Assembly (NCBI RefSeq): GCF_030291135.1
Contig: NZ_CP127409.1
Span: 1,612,001-1,676,000, forward strand
Direction: 5' to 3'
Origin: Rhodanobacter thiooxydans
Lineage (GTDB): Bacteria; Pseudomonadota; Gammaproteobacteria; Xanthomonadales; Rhodanobacteraceae
Length of the DNA: 64,000 nucleotides
Numbering within the stretch: the first letter of the stretch is position 1; the number at the start of each line of letters is the position of its first letter. Made by a program: the position numbers and the translations under genes. The notes under the pieces are model-generated. The model saw only the letters and a program-made list of their open reading frames with translations, did no database searches and was not told where the DNA came from. Of this stretch, positions 9,970 to 18,407 are shown piece after piece.

Positions 9970-10531
9970 AGATCTTGCCGACCAGGTCCAGCGACGGCGC
10001 CAGGGTCTTCTCGCCTTCCTTCCACTTGGCCGGGCAGACTTCGCCCGGGTGGCTGGCGACGTACTGCGCGGCCTTGACCTTGCGCAGCAGTTCCTTGGCG
10101 TCACGGCCGATGCCGCCGGCAGTGATCTCGACGATCTGGATCTTGCCCGCCGGATCGATCACGAAGGTGCCGCGATCGGCGATGCCGGCATCTTCGATCA
10201 GCACTTCGAAATTCTTCGAGATCTGATGGGTCGGATCGCCGACCATGGTGTACTGGATCTTCTTCACCGCGTCGGAGGTGTCGTGCCAGGCCTTGTGGGC
10301 GAAGTGGGTGTCGGTGGACACCGAGTAGATCTCCACGCCCAGCTTCTGGAACTCGGCATAGTTGTCGGCCAGGTCCTCGAGTTCGGTCGGGCAGACGAAG
10401 GTGAAGTCGGCCGGGTAGAAGAATACCACCGACCATTTGCCCTTCAGGTTGGCGTCGGTGACTTCGATGAAGTTGCCGGCCTTGAGGGCCTGGGCCTTGA
10501 ACGGTTTCACTTCGGTATTGATCAGGGACAT
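9968..10531 (-). CDS. ahpC: Alkyl hydroperoxide reductase subunit C (2-Cys peroxiredoxin)
   Basis: AhpC reduces hydrogen peroxide, organic hydroperoxides and peroxynitrite in the cytoplasm. The 187-residue product has the peroxidatic cysteine Cys47 in DFTFVCPTE and the resolving cysteine Cys166 in GEVCPAKW, so it is a typical 2-Cys enzyme of AhpC/Prx1 type. Length equals the E. coli protein. Its reductase ahpF lies just downstream. A candidate OxyR site lies 67-103 bases upstream, consistent with peroxide induction; no oxyR gene is visible in this window. Confidence 0.97.
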   Translation of the reverse strand: MSLINTEVKPFKAQALKAGNFIEVTDANLKGKWSVVFFYPADFTFVCPTELEDLADNYAEFQKLGVEIYSVSTDTHFAHKAWHDTSDAVKKIQYTMVGDPTHQISKNFEVLIEDAGIADRGTFVIDPAGKIQIVEITAGGIGRDAKELLRKVKAAQYVASHPGEVCPAKWKEGEKTLAPSLDLVGKI

Positions 10532-10597
10532 CGTTGCTTGCTTCCCGTGGTGGTTGAAGAATGAAGAGATGTTACGGCCTGCAATTCAATAAATCTA

Positions 10598-10634
10598 ATT
10601 GATTGTTGACATGGGTTCGATTGCTTCTGACTAT
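10598..10634 (-). promoter_or_regulatory. Candidate OxyR binding site upstream of ahpC
   Basis: Read on the minus strand, four tetramers stand at exact 7-base intervals: ATAG, CAAT, ATGT, CAAT. OxyR sites are described as ATAG-N7-CTAT-N7-ATAG-N7-CTAT. The spacing matches exactly and about 11 of the 16 specified bases agree, counted by eye. It is placed to contact polymerase at the ahpC promoter. Confidence 0.5.
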
Positions 10635-10711
10635 CGCATGGTGATCCAGAGGTGAGGCCGGATGGGACGGCTTCAAGCTCCGGCTCAGCCAATCACCTCA
10701 CTCGCGGAAGC

Positions 10712-12028
10712 TTACGGCGCTGCGATCAGGCGGTCGCGCAACTGGTGGTCGACCACCGTGGCGGTGACGATGTCGCTGCCCACGTTTACCGTGGTGCGCA
10801 TCATGTCGAGGATGCGATCGACGCCGATGACGATGCCGATGCCCTCGGGCGGGATGCCGAACGTGGCCAGCAGGCCGGCGATCATCGGCAGCGAGCCGCC
10901 CGGAATGCCGGCCACGGCCACCGCGCTGAGCACCGACAGCAGCATCAGGATGGCCTGGTGGCTCAGGGTGAGCTCGACGCCGAACGCCTGCGCCACGAAC
11001 AGCACCACGCAGCCCTCGAACAGGGCGGTGCCGCTCATGTTCATGGTGGCGCCCAGCGGTAGCACAAAGCCGGCCGTGCTGGGCGCGAGCTTCAACTCGT
11101 CGTGCGCCACCGCCAGCGAGGCGGGCAGGCAGGCGTTGCTGGAGCTGGTCGAGAATGCGGTGATCAGCAGCGGCCGGATCTGTCGGAAATAGGCCAGCGG
11201 CGAGCGTCCGGCCAGGAAGCGCAACCACAACGACATGGTGCCGAACAGGTGCAGCGCCAGTGCCACGCTGCAGCCGACCACGAACACCGACAGCGCCAGC
11301 AACACGTCCACGCCGACCTTGACGATCACGCTGTAGATCATCGCCGGCACCGCATAGGGGGCCAGTTCCAGCGCGAAGCCGACGATCTTCGTCATCAGGT
11401 CGGTGATCGTGTCCAGCGCCATCTGCACCCGCTTGCGCTCCTTCTCGCGCAGCTGGGTGGCCGCCGCGCCGACCAGGATCGCGAACAGGATCAGCGGCAG
11501 CACGTCGCCCAGCGCATCGCGGCTGGGGCCGGCCACGGCGCCGAGCAGGTTGCGCGGCATGAACATCTCCACCAGCGTGCCGAAACTCATGCCGGGCTGG
11601 GCTGCTTTCCGCTCGATCGACTGCTGCGCGCTGCTGCCGTATTCCTGCATCAGCTGGCTGCGCGCCTGTTCGTCCAGGTGGTGGCCCGGCTGCACCGTGT
11701 TCATCATCACCAGGCCGATCGCCACGGCGATGCCCATGTTGAGGAAGAACAACAGGAAGGTACGGCCGGCCAGCGGGCCGAGCCGGTCGAGCCGGCCGAG
11801 CTGGGCCACGCCGGAGGCCAGCGAGGTGAATACCAGCGGGATCACCACGAAGAACAACATGCGCAGGAAGATCTGTCCGAACGGGTCGAACACCGCGGCG
11901 GAGATCTTCTGCATCAGCGCCAGCGTGGGCGGATGCCACTGGCCGATGCCCAGCGTGGCCACGGCGGCGACCACGCCGATCACGAGGCCCCAGAGGATGC
12001 GTTTTGCGAGAGGAGTCGATGTGCTCAT
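10712..12028 (-). CDS. Dicarboxylate/amino acid:cation symporter (DAACS/GltP family)
   Basis: This is a 438-residue inner-membrane secondary transporter of the glutamate/C4-dicarboxylate family. It has hydrophobic segments throughout, the serine-rich hairpin AFSTSSSNACLPASL near residues 291-305, GIPGGSLPMI near 374-383, and the substrate/cation helix with Asp404, Asp408, Arg411, Asn415 and Asp419. The usual NMDGT motif reads NMSGT here (Ser332), replacing an Asp involved in cation binding in characterised members. The start at 12028 gives a proper N-terminus (MSTSTPLAKRILWG). It is divergent from prpB, so a role in organic-acid uptake is plausible. The substrate is not predictable. Confidence 0.85.
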   Translation of the reverse strand: MSTSTPLAKRILWGLVIGVVAAVATLGIGQWHPPTLALMQKISAAVFDPFGQIFLRMLFFVVIPLVFTSLASGVAQLGRLDRLGPLAGRTFLLFFLNMGIAVAIGLVMMNTVQPGHHLDEQARSQLMQEYGSSAQQSIERKAAQPGMSFGTLVEMFMPRNLLGAVAGPSRDALGDVLPLILFAILVGAAATQLREKERKRVQMALDTITDLMTKIVGFALELAPYAVPAMIYSVIVKVGVDVLLALSVFVVGCSVALALHLFGTMSLWLRFLAGRSPLAYFRQIRPLLITAFSTSSSNACLPASLAVAHDELKLAPSTAGFVLPLGATMNMSGTALFEGCVVLFVAQAFGVELTLSHQAILMLLSVLSAVAVAGIPGGSLPMIAGLLATFGIPPEGIGIVIGVDRILDMMRTTVNVGSDIVTATVVDHQLRDRLIAAP

Positions 12029-12160
12029 CCGGTTGAATGTACGGGGCCATGGCGGATTCGTCACGCAGGAATTTTCGCTGCCCGCGGCCCCGGCCACGCC
12101 GACGCCCTGGCGGCACGCAGGTGTGGCGGAAAGTCCAATCCCGGTTGCGGACGGGCATGG

Positions 12161-12168
12161 GCTAAAAT
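12161..12168 (+). promoter_or_regulatory. Extended -10 promoter core for prpBC
   Basis: GCTAAAAT lies 21 bases before the prpB start codon, with GGAGG between (12181-12185). It implies a very short leader. No convincing -35 hexamer is seen, which would fit an activator-dependent promoter. Confidence 0.45.
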
Positions 12169-12189
12169 GGCCGCTTTGACGGAGGCCAC

Positions 12190-13074
12190 ATGACGCAGCC
12201 AGCATCCCCGGGCGCACGTTTTCGCGCCGCACTCGCCGCCGAGCAGCCCCTGCAGGTCATGGGCGCGATCACTGCCTACGCCGGCCTGATGGCCAAACGC
12301 GTCGGCTACAAGGCGCTGTACCTGTCCGGCGGCGGCGTGGCTGCCAATTCGCTGGGCATGCCGGACCTGGGCATCAGCACGATGGAAGATGTGCTCACCG
12401 ACGCGCGCCGCATCGTCGACGCCACCGGTCTGCCGCTGCTGGTGGACATCGACACCGGCTGGGGCGGGGCCTTCAACATCGCGCGCACGATCCGCTCGTT
12501 CGAGCGCATCGGCGTGGCGGCGGTGCACATGGAAGACCAGGTGGGGCAGAAGCGTTGCGGCCACCGCCCCGGCAAGGAAGTGGTGTCGAAGGACGAGATG
12601 GTCGACCGGGTGAAGGCGGCGGTCGACGCGCGCACTGACCCCGGCTTCGTGCTCATGGCGCGCACCGATGCGGCGGCCGTCGAAGGCATCGATGCGGCGA
12701 TCGAGCGCGCCTGCGCCTATGTCGAAGCCGGCGCCGACATGATCTTCCCCGAGGCGATGAAGACGCTGGACGACTACCGCAAGTTCAAGGCCGCGGTGAA
12801 AGTACCGATCCTGGCCAACCTCACCGAGTTCGGTTCCACCCCGTTCTTCACCACCGACGAATTGCGCGACGCCGGCGTGGACATCGCGCTGTACTGCTGC
12901 GGCGCCTACCGCGCGATGAACAAGGCGGCGCTGAATTTCTACGAGACCGTGCGCCGCGAAGGCACGCAGAAGAACATCATCGACACTTTGCAGACGCGCG
13001 AGGAGCTGTACGACTTCCTCGGCTACCACGCCTACGAGGACAAGCTCGACACGCTGTTCTCGAAGCAAAGCTGA
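12190..13074 (+). CDS. prpB: 2-Methylisocitrate lyase
   Basis: The enzyme cleaves 2-methylisocitrate to pyruvate and succinate, the last step of the methylcitrate cycle. The 294-residue product belongs to the isocitrate lyase/PEP mutase superfamily. The catalytic KRCGH loop is centred on Cys123, metal-binding acids occur in DIDTGWGG (Asp86, Asp88) and HMEDQ, and the length equals other PrpB proteins (isocitrate lyases are much longer). GGAGG lies four bases before the ATG. prpC follows after 69 bases on the same strand; the two form one unit ending at the terminator after prpC. Confidence 0.95.
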   Translation: MTQPASPGARFRAALAAEQPLQVMGAITAYAGLMAKRVGYKALYLSGGGVAANSLGMPDLGISTMEDVLTDARRIVDATGLPLLVDIDTGWGGAFNIARTIRSFERIGVAAVHMEDQVGQKRCGHRPGKEVVSKDEMVDRVKAAVDARTDPGFVLMARTDAAAVEGIDAAIERACAYVEAGADMIFPEAMKTLDDYRKFKAAVKVPILANLTEFGSTPFFTTDELRDAGVDIALYCCGAYRAMNKAALNFYETVRREGTQKNIIDTLQTREELYDFLGYHAYEDKLDTLFSKQS

Positions 13075-13143
13075 CCCTTGCCGTAGGGAGGCCCGTGGCG
13101 GGCCTCCGCCGAAAAGCACCAACCTGCACCCTGGAGATTTCCG

Positions 13144-14289
13144 ATGAGCGAGCAAGTCCTTCCCAAGGCCAAGAAATCCGTCGCCTTGTCCGGCGTGGCC
13201 GCGGGCAACACCGCGCTGTGCACGGTCGGCCGCAGCGGCAACGACCTGCATTACCGCGGTTACGACATCCACGATCTGGCCGCCAAGGGCTGCTTCGAGG
13301 AAGTGGCCTACCTGCTGGTGCATGGCGTGCTGCCGAACTGGACCGAACTGAACAACTACCGTGCGCGGCTGAAGCGTCTGCGCGGCCTGCCGGCGCCGGT
13401 CAAGGCGGCGATGGAACTGCTGCCGGCCGCCACTCATCCGATGGACGTGCTGCGTACCGGCTGCTCGGTGCTGGGCACCGTCTTGCCGGAGAAGGACGAC
13501 CACAACGTCACCGGTGCGCGCGACATCGCCGACCGCCTGATGGCGAGCTTCGGCTCCATGCTGCTGTACTGGTACCACTTCAGCCACAACGGCAAGCGCA
13601 TCGAAACCGAGACCGACGACGACTCGATCGCCGCCCACTTCCTGCACCTGCTGCATGGCAGGAAGCCCAGCGACCTGCACGCGCAGGCGCTGGACAAGTC
13701 GCTGGTGCTGTACGCCGAGCACGAGTTCAACGCCTCGACCTTCGCTGCCCGCGTCATCGCCGGCACCGGTTCGGACCTGTACTCGGCGATCACCGGCGCG
13801 ATCGGCGCGCTGCGCGGCCCGAAGCACGGCGGCGCGAACGAGGTGGCGATGGAGATCATCGCGCGCTACCGCAGCGCGAACGATGCGGAAGCCGACATCC
13901 GTGCCCGCGTCGAGCGCAAGGAGATCATCATCGGCTTCGGCCACCCGGTCTACACGGTGTCCGATCCGCGCAACGAGATCATCAAGGAAGTCTCGCGCAA
14001 GCTGTGCACCGACGGCGGCAACCCGACCCTGTTCGACGTTTCCGAGCGGATCGAGAAGGTGATGGGCGAGGTCAAGAAGATGTTCCCGAACCTCGACTGG
14101 TTCTCGGCCAGCGCGTACCACATGATGGGCGTGCCCACCGCGATGTTCACGCCGCTGTTCGTGATCGCGCGCACCTCCGGCTGGAGCGCCCACGTGATCG
14201 AACAGCGCCAGGACGGCAAGATCATCCGCCCCAGCGCGAACTACACCGGCCCGGAAGACCAGGCCTACGTGCCGATCGACAAGCGCTGA
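13144..14289 (+). CDS. prpC: 2-Methylcitrate synthase
   Basis: PrpC condenses propionyl-CoA with oxaloacetate to 2-methylcitrate. The 381-residue product is a short, citrate-synthase-fold enzyme. It has the conserved [18 protein letters not shown] opening, the [11 protein letters not shown] active-site block with its His, the [14 protein letters not shown] block with a second catalytic His, and a C-terminal region with the expected Asp/Arg residues. Genuine housekeeping citrate synthases are about 430 residues, and co-transcription with prpB supports the methylcitrate assignment. A strong terminator follows within 22 bases. Confidence 0.94.
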   Translation: MSEQVLPKAKKSVALSGVAAGNTALCTVGRSGNDLHYRGYDIHDLAAKGCFEEVAYLLVHGVLPNWTELNNYRARLKRLRGLPAPVKAAMELLPAATHPMDVLRTGCSVLGTVLPEKDDHNVTGARDIADRLMASFGSMLLYWYHFSHNGKRIETETDDDSIAAHFLHLLHGRKPSDLHAQALDKSLVLYAEHEFNASTFAARVIAGTGSDLYSAITGAIGALRGPKHGGANEVAMEIIARYRSANDAEADIRARVERKEIIIGFGHPVYTVSDPRNEIIKEVSRKLCTDGGNPTLFDVSERIEKVMGEVKKMFPNLDWFSASAYHMMGVPTAMFTPLFVIARTSGWSAHVIEQRQDGKIIRPSANYTGPEDQAYVPIDKR

Positions 14290-14310
14290 GCGTATGTTCC
14301 AGGCCGAACG

Positions 14311-14339
14311 AAAGGAGCCGAAAGGCTCCTTTCTTTTGT
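14311..14339 (+). terminator. Rho-independent terminator of prpBC
   Basis: AAAGGAGCC and GGCTCCTTT form a perfect 9-bp stem capped by a GAAA tetraloop, followed by CTTTTG. Confidence 0.9.
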
Positions 14340-14384
14340 TGCACCGGCGTCGAGCCGGTTGCCTGTGTGCCCGCCGTGCAGGCT

Positions 14385-15074
14385 TCAGCCGGTGGACGAC
14401 TTCAGCCGCAGCCGTCGCCGCTGCAGCAACCAGCCGCCGCCGCAGATGGCGATCACGGCCAGTGCGTCCAGGGCGTACCTCGCCCAGGCGTGCGCGTCGA
14501 ACCAGCCGCTGAGCAACTGGTCATGGGCGATCATGCGCCCGGCAGTGATCGCGATCGCGGCGGCGCCGATGTACATGATGAAAGGGAAACGGTCGATCAG
14601 CTTCAGGATCAGGGTGGAGCCCCAGACCACCAGCGGCACGCTGATCAGCAGGCCCAGGATGACCAGCAGCAGATGTCCCTTCGAGGCGCCGGCGATCGCC
14701 AGCACGTTGTCCAGGCCCATCAGTGCGTCGGCGGCGATGATCGTGCGCAGCGCGCTCCAGAACGTGTTGCCGGCCTTGATGTTGGGGCCCTCGTCGTCGC
14801 CGTGGTTAAGCAGCTTCCAGGCAATCGGCAGCAGCAGCACGCCACCGGCCAGCATCAATCCCGGCAGTTTCAGCAGGTAGACGACGACGGCGGTAAGTGC
14901 GAAACGGACCGCGACGGCACCGAACGTGCCCCAGAACACGGCCTTCTTCTGCAAGTCCTTGGGCAGGCGGCTGGCGGCCATGGCGATGACGATGGCGTTG
15001 TCGCCAGCCAGCACGAGGTCGAGCAGGATGATGGCCAGCAGGCCGGAGAAGAAGTCGTGGGCGGCAAAATCCAT
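14385..15074 (-). CDS. TerC family membrane protein, likely manganese exporter
   Basis: This is a 229-residue integral membrane protein of the TerC/YjbE-like family with about seven hydrophobic segments. It has the signature acidic residues in LLDLVLAGDNAIVIAMA and ADALMGLDNVLAIA. Members are linked to Mn2+ efflux or metal loading of secreted enzymes. The gene is preceded by what reads as a yybP-ykoY manganese riboswitch, which strongly supports a role in manganese homeostasis. I chose the ATG at 15074 because GGAAA lies about 8 bases upstream; the ATG at 15086 has no ribosome binding site. It is inserted between prpBC and prpD. Confidence 0.88.
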   Translation of the reverse strand: MDFAAHDFFSGLLAIILLDLVLAGDNAIVIAMAASRLPKDLQKKAVFWGTFGAVAVRFALTAVVVYLLKLPGLMLAGGVLLLPIAWKLLNHGDDEGPNIKAGNTFWSALRTIIAADALMGLDNVLAIAGASKGHLLLVILGLLISVPLVVWGSTLILKLIDRFPFIMYIGAAAIAITAGRMIAHDQLLSGWFDAHAWARYALDALAVIAICGGGWLLQRRRLRLKSSTG

Positions 15075-15130
15075 GGATGTTTCCATGCGCGTTGGACGAT
15101 GCAGTGGGCACGGACACGCGCGGCCCGTAG

Positions 15131-15247
15131 CCACCGCAAAAGTCTCGTTCGCAGGACGACTGCCGGGTGACCGGAGCGATGCTTCGCTCGTGTTGACGAT
15201 CACCACACCGTGACAAACGAACCGTCACGGGAACTACTCCCTTCTGG
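15131..15247 (-). ncRNA. yybP-ykoY (Mn2+) riboswitch upstream of terC-like gene
   Basis: Read on the minus strand, the 5' element GGGAGTAG and the 3' element ACGAGACTTTTGCGG are the conserved Mn2+-binding parts of this riboswitch class. Between them lie two hairpins, including ACGAGCG/CGCTC-type and CCGGTCACC helices. The 3' edge is about 56 bases from the start codon, so control could be by translation or by a downstream switch helix. Known members of the class sense Mn2+ and turn on exporters. Confidence 0.82.
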
Positions 15248-15257
15248 GTGTGCGGGG

Positions 15258-15287
15258 ATTGTCGAGGTGCGGCATGGTCGCGGTCAA
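15258..15287 (-). promoter_or_regulatory. Promoter for the riboswitch-terC transcript
   Basis: On the minus strand TTGACC (15287-15282) and GACAAT (15263-15258) are 18 bases apart, placing the transcript start just before the riboswitch. Confidence 0.6.
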
Positions 15288-15320
15288 GCGACGCACGGAA
15301 CATCCTCGCCTCCGTAGTCG

Positions 15321-15328
15321 GCTAAAAT
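15321..15328 (+). promoter_or_regulatory. Extended -10 promoter core for prpD
   Basis: GCTAAAAT lies 30 bases before the prpD start and closely matches the prpB core (GCTAAAATG in both), consistent with shared control of the scattered prp genes. Confidence 0.45.
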
Positions 15329-15357
15329 GACGGTTTTCCCTGCCGCGAGATTCCATC

Positions 15358-16809
15358 ATGAGTGCGCACGACATCCGCTCCGCCGTCCGCCCCGATCCCG
15401 ACCAGCCGCTGGTCGACATCGCCGATTACGTGGTCGACTACCAGATCGACTCGAAGGAGGCCTACGACACCGCGCGCTACATGCTGCTGGACTCGCTGGG
15501 CACCGCGATGCTGGCGATGAAGTTCCCCGAGTGCGTGAAGCACCTCGGCCCGCTGGTGCCGGGCGCCACGCTGCCGGGCGGTGCGCGCGTGCCGGGTACC
15601 AGCCACGAGCTGGACCCGGTGCAGGCCGCGTTCGCCATCGGCACGCAGATCCGCTGGCTCGACTTCAACGACACCTGGCTGGCGGCCGAGTGGGGCCACC
15701 CGTCGGACAACCTCGGCAGCATCCTGGCGGTGGGCGACTACCTCAGCCGCAAGGCGGAACGCGAGGGCGGCCAGCCACTGACCGTGCGCGACGTGCTCGG
15801 CTACGCCATCAAGGCGCACGAGATCCAGGGCTGCTACGCGCTGCTGAACAGCTTCAACCGGGTCGGCCAGGATCACGTGATCCTGGTGCGGCTGGCCTCC
15901 ACCGCGGTGGCCACCGCGATGCTCGGCGGCGACAAGGAGCAGATCACCACCGCGGTGTCGCACAGCTGGATCGACAACGGCGCCCTGCGCACCTACCGCC
16001 ACGCGCCGAACACCGGCCCGCGCAAGAGCTGGGCCGCCGGCGATGCCTGCCGCCGCGCAGTGACCCATGCCATCAATGCGGTGTACCGCGGCGTGGTCGG
16101 TTATCCCTCGGCACTGTCGGCGAAGACCTGGGGCTTCTACGACGTGGCGTTCAAGGGCAAGCCGTTCGAATTCGAGCGTCCGTTCGGCAGCTACGTGATG
16201 GAGAACGTGCTGTTCAAGATCAGCTACCCGGCCGAGTTCCACGCGCAGACCGCGGTGGAGTGCGCGATGAAGCTGCACGGAGAAGTGGCGGGCAGGCTCG
16301 ACCAGGTCGAGAAGATCGTCATCGAGACGCAGGAAGCCGGCTGCCGCATCATCGACAAGACCGGCCCTCTGGCGAATTACGCCGACCGCGACCACTGCAT
16401 CCAGTACATGGTGGCGGTGCCGCTGATCTTCGGCCGGCTGGTGGCCAGCGACTACAACGACGAAGTGGCTGCCGATCCCCGCATCGATGCACTGCGCGAC
16501 AAGATGACGGTTATCGAGAATCCGCAATTCACGCGTGACTACTTCGACCCCACCAGGCGCTATATCGGCAATTCGGTGCAGGTGTTCTTCAAGGACGGCA
16601 GCAGCACGGAAAAAGTCTCGATCGATTATCCGATCGGCCATCGCAAGCGTCGCGCCGAAGGCATTCCGGTATTGCTGCGGAAGTTCGAGGCAGCCATGCG
16701 TGGCCATTTGCCGGCACATCAGGTCAAGGCGATCATGGCGGCTGCGGAGAATCCGGCACGGCTGGATGCGATGCCGCTGCATCACTTCCTGGGGCTCTTC
16801 ACATTGTAA
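15358..16809 (+). CDS. prpD: 2-Methylcitrate dehydratase
   Basis: PrpD dehydrates 2-methylcitrate to 2-methyl-cis-aconitate. The 483-residue product belongs to the MmgE/PrpD family and has the same length as E. coli PrpD. It has the conserved DFNDTWLAAEWGHPSDNLG stretch, the SHSWIDNGALRTYRH block and C-terminal IDYPIGHRKRR. Because a PrpD is present, the pathway does not need the AcnD/PrpF variant, and neither is seen. It is transcribed alone, 1 kb downstream of prpBC, with the terC-like gene on the opposite strand in between. Confidence 0.94.
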   Translation: MSAHDIRSAVRPDPDQPLVDIADYVVDYQIDSKEAYDTARYMLLDSLGTAMLAMKFPECVKHLGPLVPGATLPGGARVPGTSHELDPVQAAFAIGTQIRWLDFNDTWLAAEWGHPSDNLGSILAVGDYLSRKAEREGGQPLTVRDVLGYAIKAHEIQGCYALLNSFNRVGQDHVILVRLASTAVATAMLGGDKEQITTAVSHSWIDNGALRTYRHAPNTGPRKSWAAGDACRRAVTHAINAVYRGVVGYPSALSAKTWGFYDVAFKGKPFEFERPFGSYVMENVLFKISYPAEFHAQTAVECAMKLHGEVAGRLDQVEKIVIETQEAGCRIIDKTGPLANYADRDHCIQYMVAVPLIFGRLVASDYNDEVAADPRIDALRDKMTVIENPQFTRDYFDPTRRYIGNSVQVFFKDGSSTEKVSIDYPIGHRKRRAEGIPVLLRKFEAAMRGHLPAHQVKAIMAAAENPARLDAMPLHHFLGLFTL

Positions 16810-17173
16810 AGACGACGTGAGTGGAAGATTAAGGCAAGGGCGGAGTCCACTTGGAGGTTACGCCCCTGCCAGTCGCTTGCCATTCAACCGAGGAGCAGGC
16901 GTGAAGGCAGCTACACTGGGTCGGCACGGATTTCACAGGATTCAAGCGTGTGCAAACCCGTGTGAACTTTCCTGAACGAAGCCTCACCAGCAAATGACTT
17001 CATTAGTAGTTGCAGCATCCCCTGCTTAACGATTTTGCTACAATCCCCGCCGCTTGTCGCATAAACGCCAAGCAGGGGCTATCAAAAGCTCTGAGTGACG
17101 TAGTTCAGTTCTGACACGCGACTTCCGGTTGGGGTTGAACGGACGCGAAACCTAATAAATGAGGAGACACCTG
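16810..17173. other. 364-base intergenic region between prpD and the OmpA-family gene
   Basis: I see no gene, tRNA or clear terminator here. The right part holds the promoter core GCTACAAT at 17037-17044, followed by a leader of about 125 bases before the OmpA-family start. Such long leaders are typical of porin mRNAs controlled after transcription. Left of that only weak GC-rich inverted pairs are visible. Confidence 0.6.
17037..17044 (+). promoter_or_regulatory. Extended -10 promoter core for the OmpA-family gene
   Basis: GCTACAAT is followed by CCCCGCC, the same arrangement as upstream of hflK. No good -35 hexamer is obvious. Confidence 0.5.
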
Positions 17174-18283
17174 ATGAAACGTAAGGGCTTGTATTTTCTG
17201 ATTGCGCTGGCCCTGGGCGGCGTAGGTGCCGTTCATGCGCAGGACACGGCTGCTCCCGCCACCACCGAGTCGGCTGCCTCATCCTATGACGGTCGCTGGT
17301 ATATCGCGCCGACCGTGGGTGGTTATTACAACGACACCGATCGCAATACCAACAGCCGCCAGTTCTATTACGGCCTGGGCGTGGGTCGTTTCATTTCGTC
17401 GAACGCATCGATCGACCTGTTCGTGGATCGTACCAAGCGCAAAGTTGACGCAGGTGGCAAGTGGTCCAATAACACTGTCGGTGCCGCGGTGCGTTTCTAT
17501 GCAGGTGACTGGAACGCCTGGCGTCCGTATCTGCTGGCCGGCGTGATGGGCAGCAACCACCAGTCGCACGGCGACCACGGCTGGTCGCCGGCGGCCGAGC
17601 TGGGCGGCGGCCTGTCCAAGACGGTCACCGACAGCTCCGATGTGCGCATCGAAGCCGGCTACCGTTACGACTGGGACAACAAGACCCAGCCGGCGCAGGA
17701 CGGTTATGGCGACTGGTTCCTGGGCTTCAGCATCGTGTCGCGCTTCGGCGCTCCGGCTGCCGCTCCGGCTCCGGTTGCGGCTACCCCGCCTCCGGCTGAT
17801 TGCTCGACGAAGGACAGCGATGGCGATGGCGTCAACGACTGCGAAGACAAGTGCCCGGGCACGGCTGCCGGCACGATCGTCGGTCCGGACGGCTGCCCGC
17901 AGAAGGTCGTGATCGACCTGCGCGGCGTGAACTTCAAGTACGACCGCCCGAAGAAGGGCGAGACCGACATCTCGAAGTCGCTGGCCGAGCCGAGCGCCGA
18001 TTCGATCGCCGTGCTGAACCAGGCCATCGATACCCTGCAGCGTTACCCGCAGGTGAAGGTGACGGTTGCCGGTTACACCGACTCGAAGGGCACCGACGCG
18101 TACAACCAGTCGCTGTCCGAGCGTCGCGCCTCGATCGTCTACAACTACCTGACCAGCCATGGCATCAGTGCCAGCCGTCTGGAAGGCCCGATCGGCCACG
18201 GCGAGAGCAACCCGATCGGTGACAACGCCACCGACGCCGGTCGCGCGCAGAACCGTCGCACGGAGCTGCAGGTTCAGCAGTAA
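17174..18283 (+). CDS. OmpA family outer membrane protein with TSP3 calcium repeat
   Basis: This 369-residue protein has four parts: a signal peptide ending near VHAQ; an eight-strand beta-barrel domain (about residues 35-205) rich in aromatic and Gly residues; a Pro/Ala linker followed by a thrombospondin type 3 repeat (DSDGDGVNDCEDKCPGT) that should bind calcium; and a C-terminal OmpA domain that binds peptidoglycan (about 255-369, with VAGYTDSKGTDAYNQSLSERRA). It tethers the outer membrane to the wall. The start at 17174 has GAGGAGA seven bases upstream; the ATG at 17159 lacks one. It is monocistronic with a classic terminator. Confidence 0.92.
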   Translation: MKRKGLYFLIALALGGVGAVHAQDTAAPATTESAASSYDGRWYIAPTVGGYYNDTDRNTNSRQFYYGLGVGRFISSNASIDLFVDRTKRKVDAGGKWSNNTVGAAVRFYAGDWNAWRPYLLAGVMGSNHQSHGDHGWSPAAELGGGLSKTVTDSSDVRIEAGYRYDWDNKTQPAQDGYGDWFLGFSIVSRFGAPAAAPAPVAATPPPADCSTKDSDGDGVNDCEDKCPGTAAGTIVGPDGCPQKVVIDLRGVNFKYDRPKKGETDISKSLAEPSADSIAVLNQAIDTLQRYPQVKVTVAGYTDSKGTDAYNQSLSERRASIVYNYLTSHGISASRLEGPIGHGESNPIGDNATDAGRAQNRRTELQVQQ

Positions 18284-18307
18284 TCGCACCGCAGCAACAC
18301 GGCAATG

Positions 18308-18338
18308 AAAAAAACCCGGCTTCGGCCGGGTTTTTTTT
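18308..18338 (+). terminator. Rho-independent terminator of the OmpA-family gene
   Basis: AAAAACCCGGC pairs with GCCGGGTTTTT around a UUCG tetraloop, followed by an eight-T tract. Confidence 0.97.
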
Positions 18339-18407
18339 CGCCCATCAGCCACTGATGCCCGTGGCGTGTCCTTGTCGTGCTGCGGTCATGGCCGATACGC
18401 TAGCGTG

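Noticed and set aside
12061..14193. 710-codon minus-strand frame across prpB and prpC
   Set aside because: Antisense shadow of two well-supported genes; composition is typical of reversed GC-rich codons.
14385..15206. TerC-like protein starting at 15206
   Set aside because: The extra 44 residues would be translated from the riboswitch; they have no membrane or family character.
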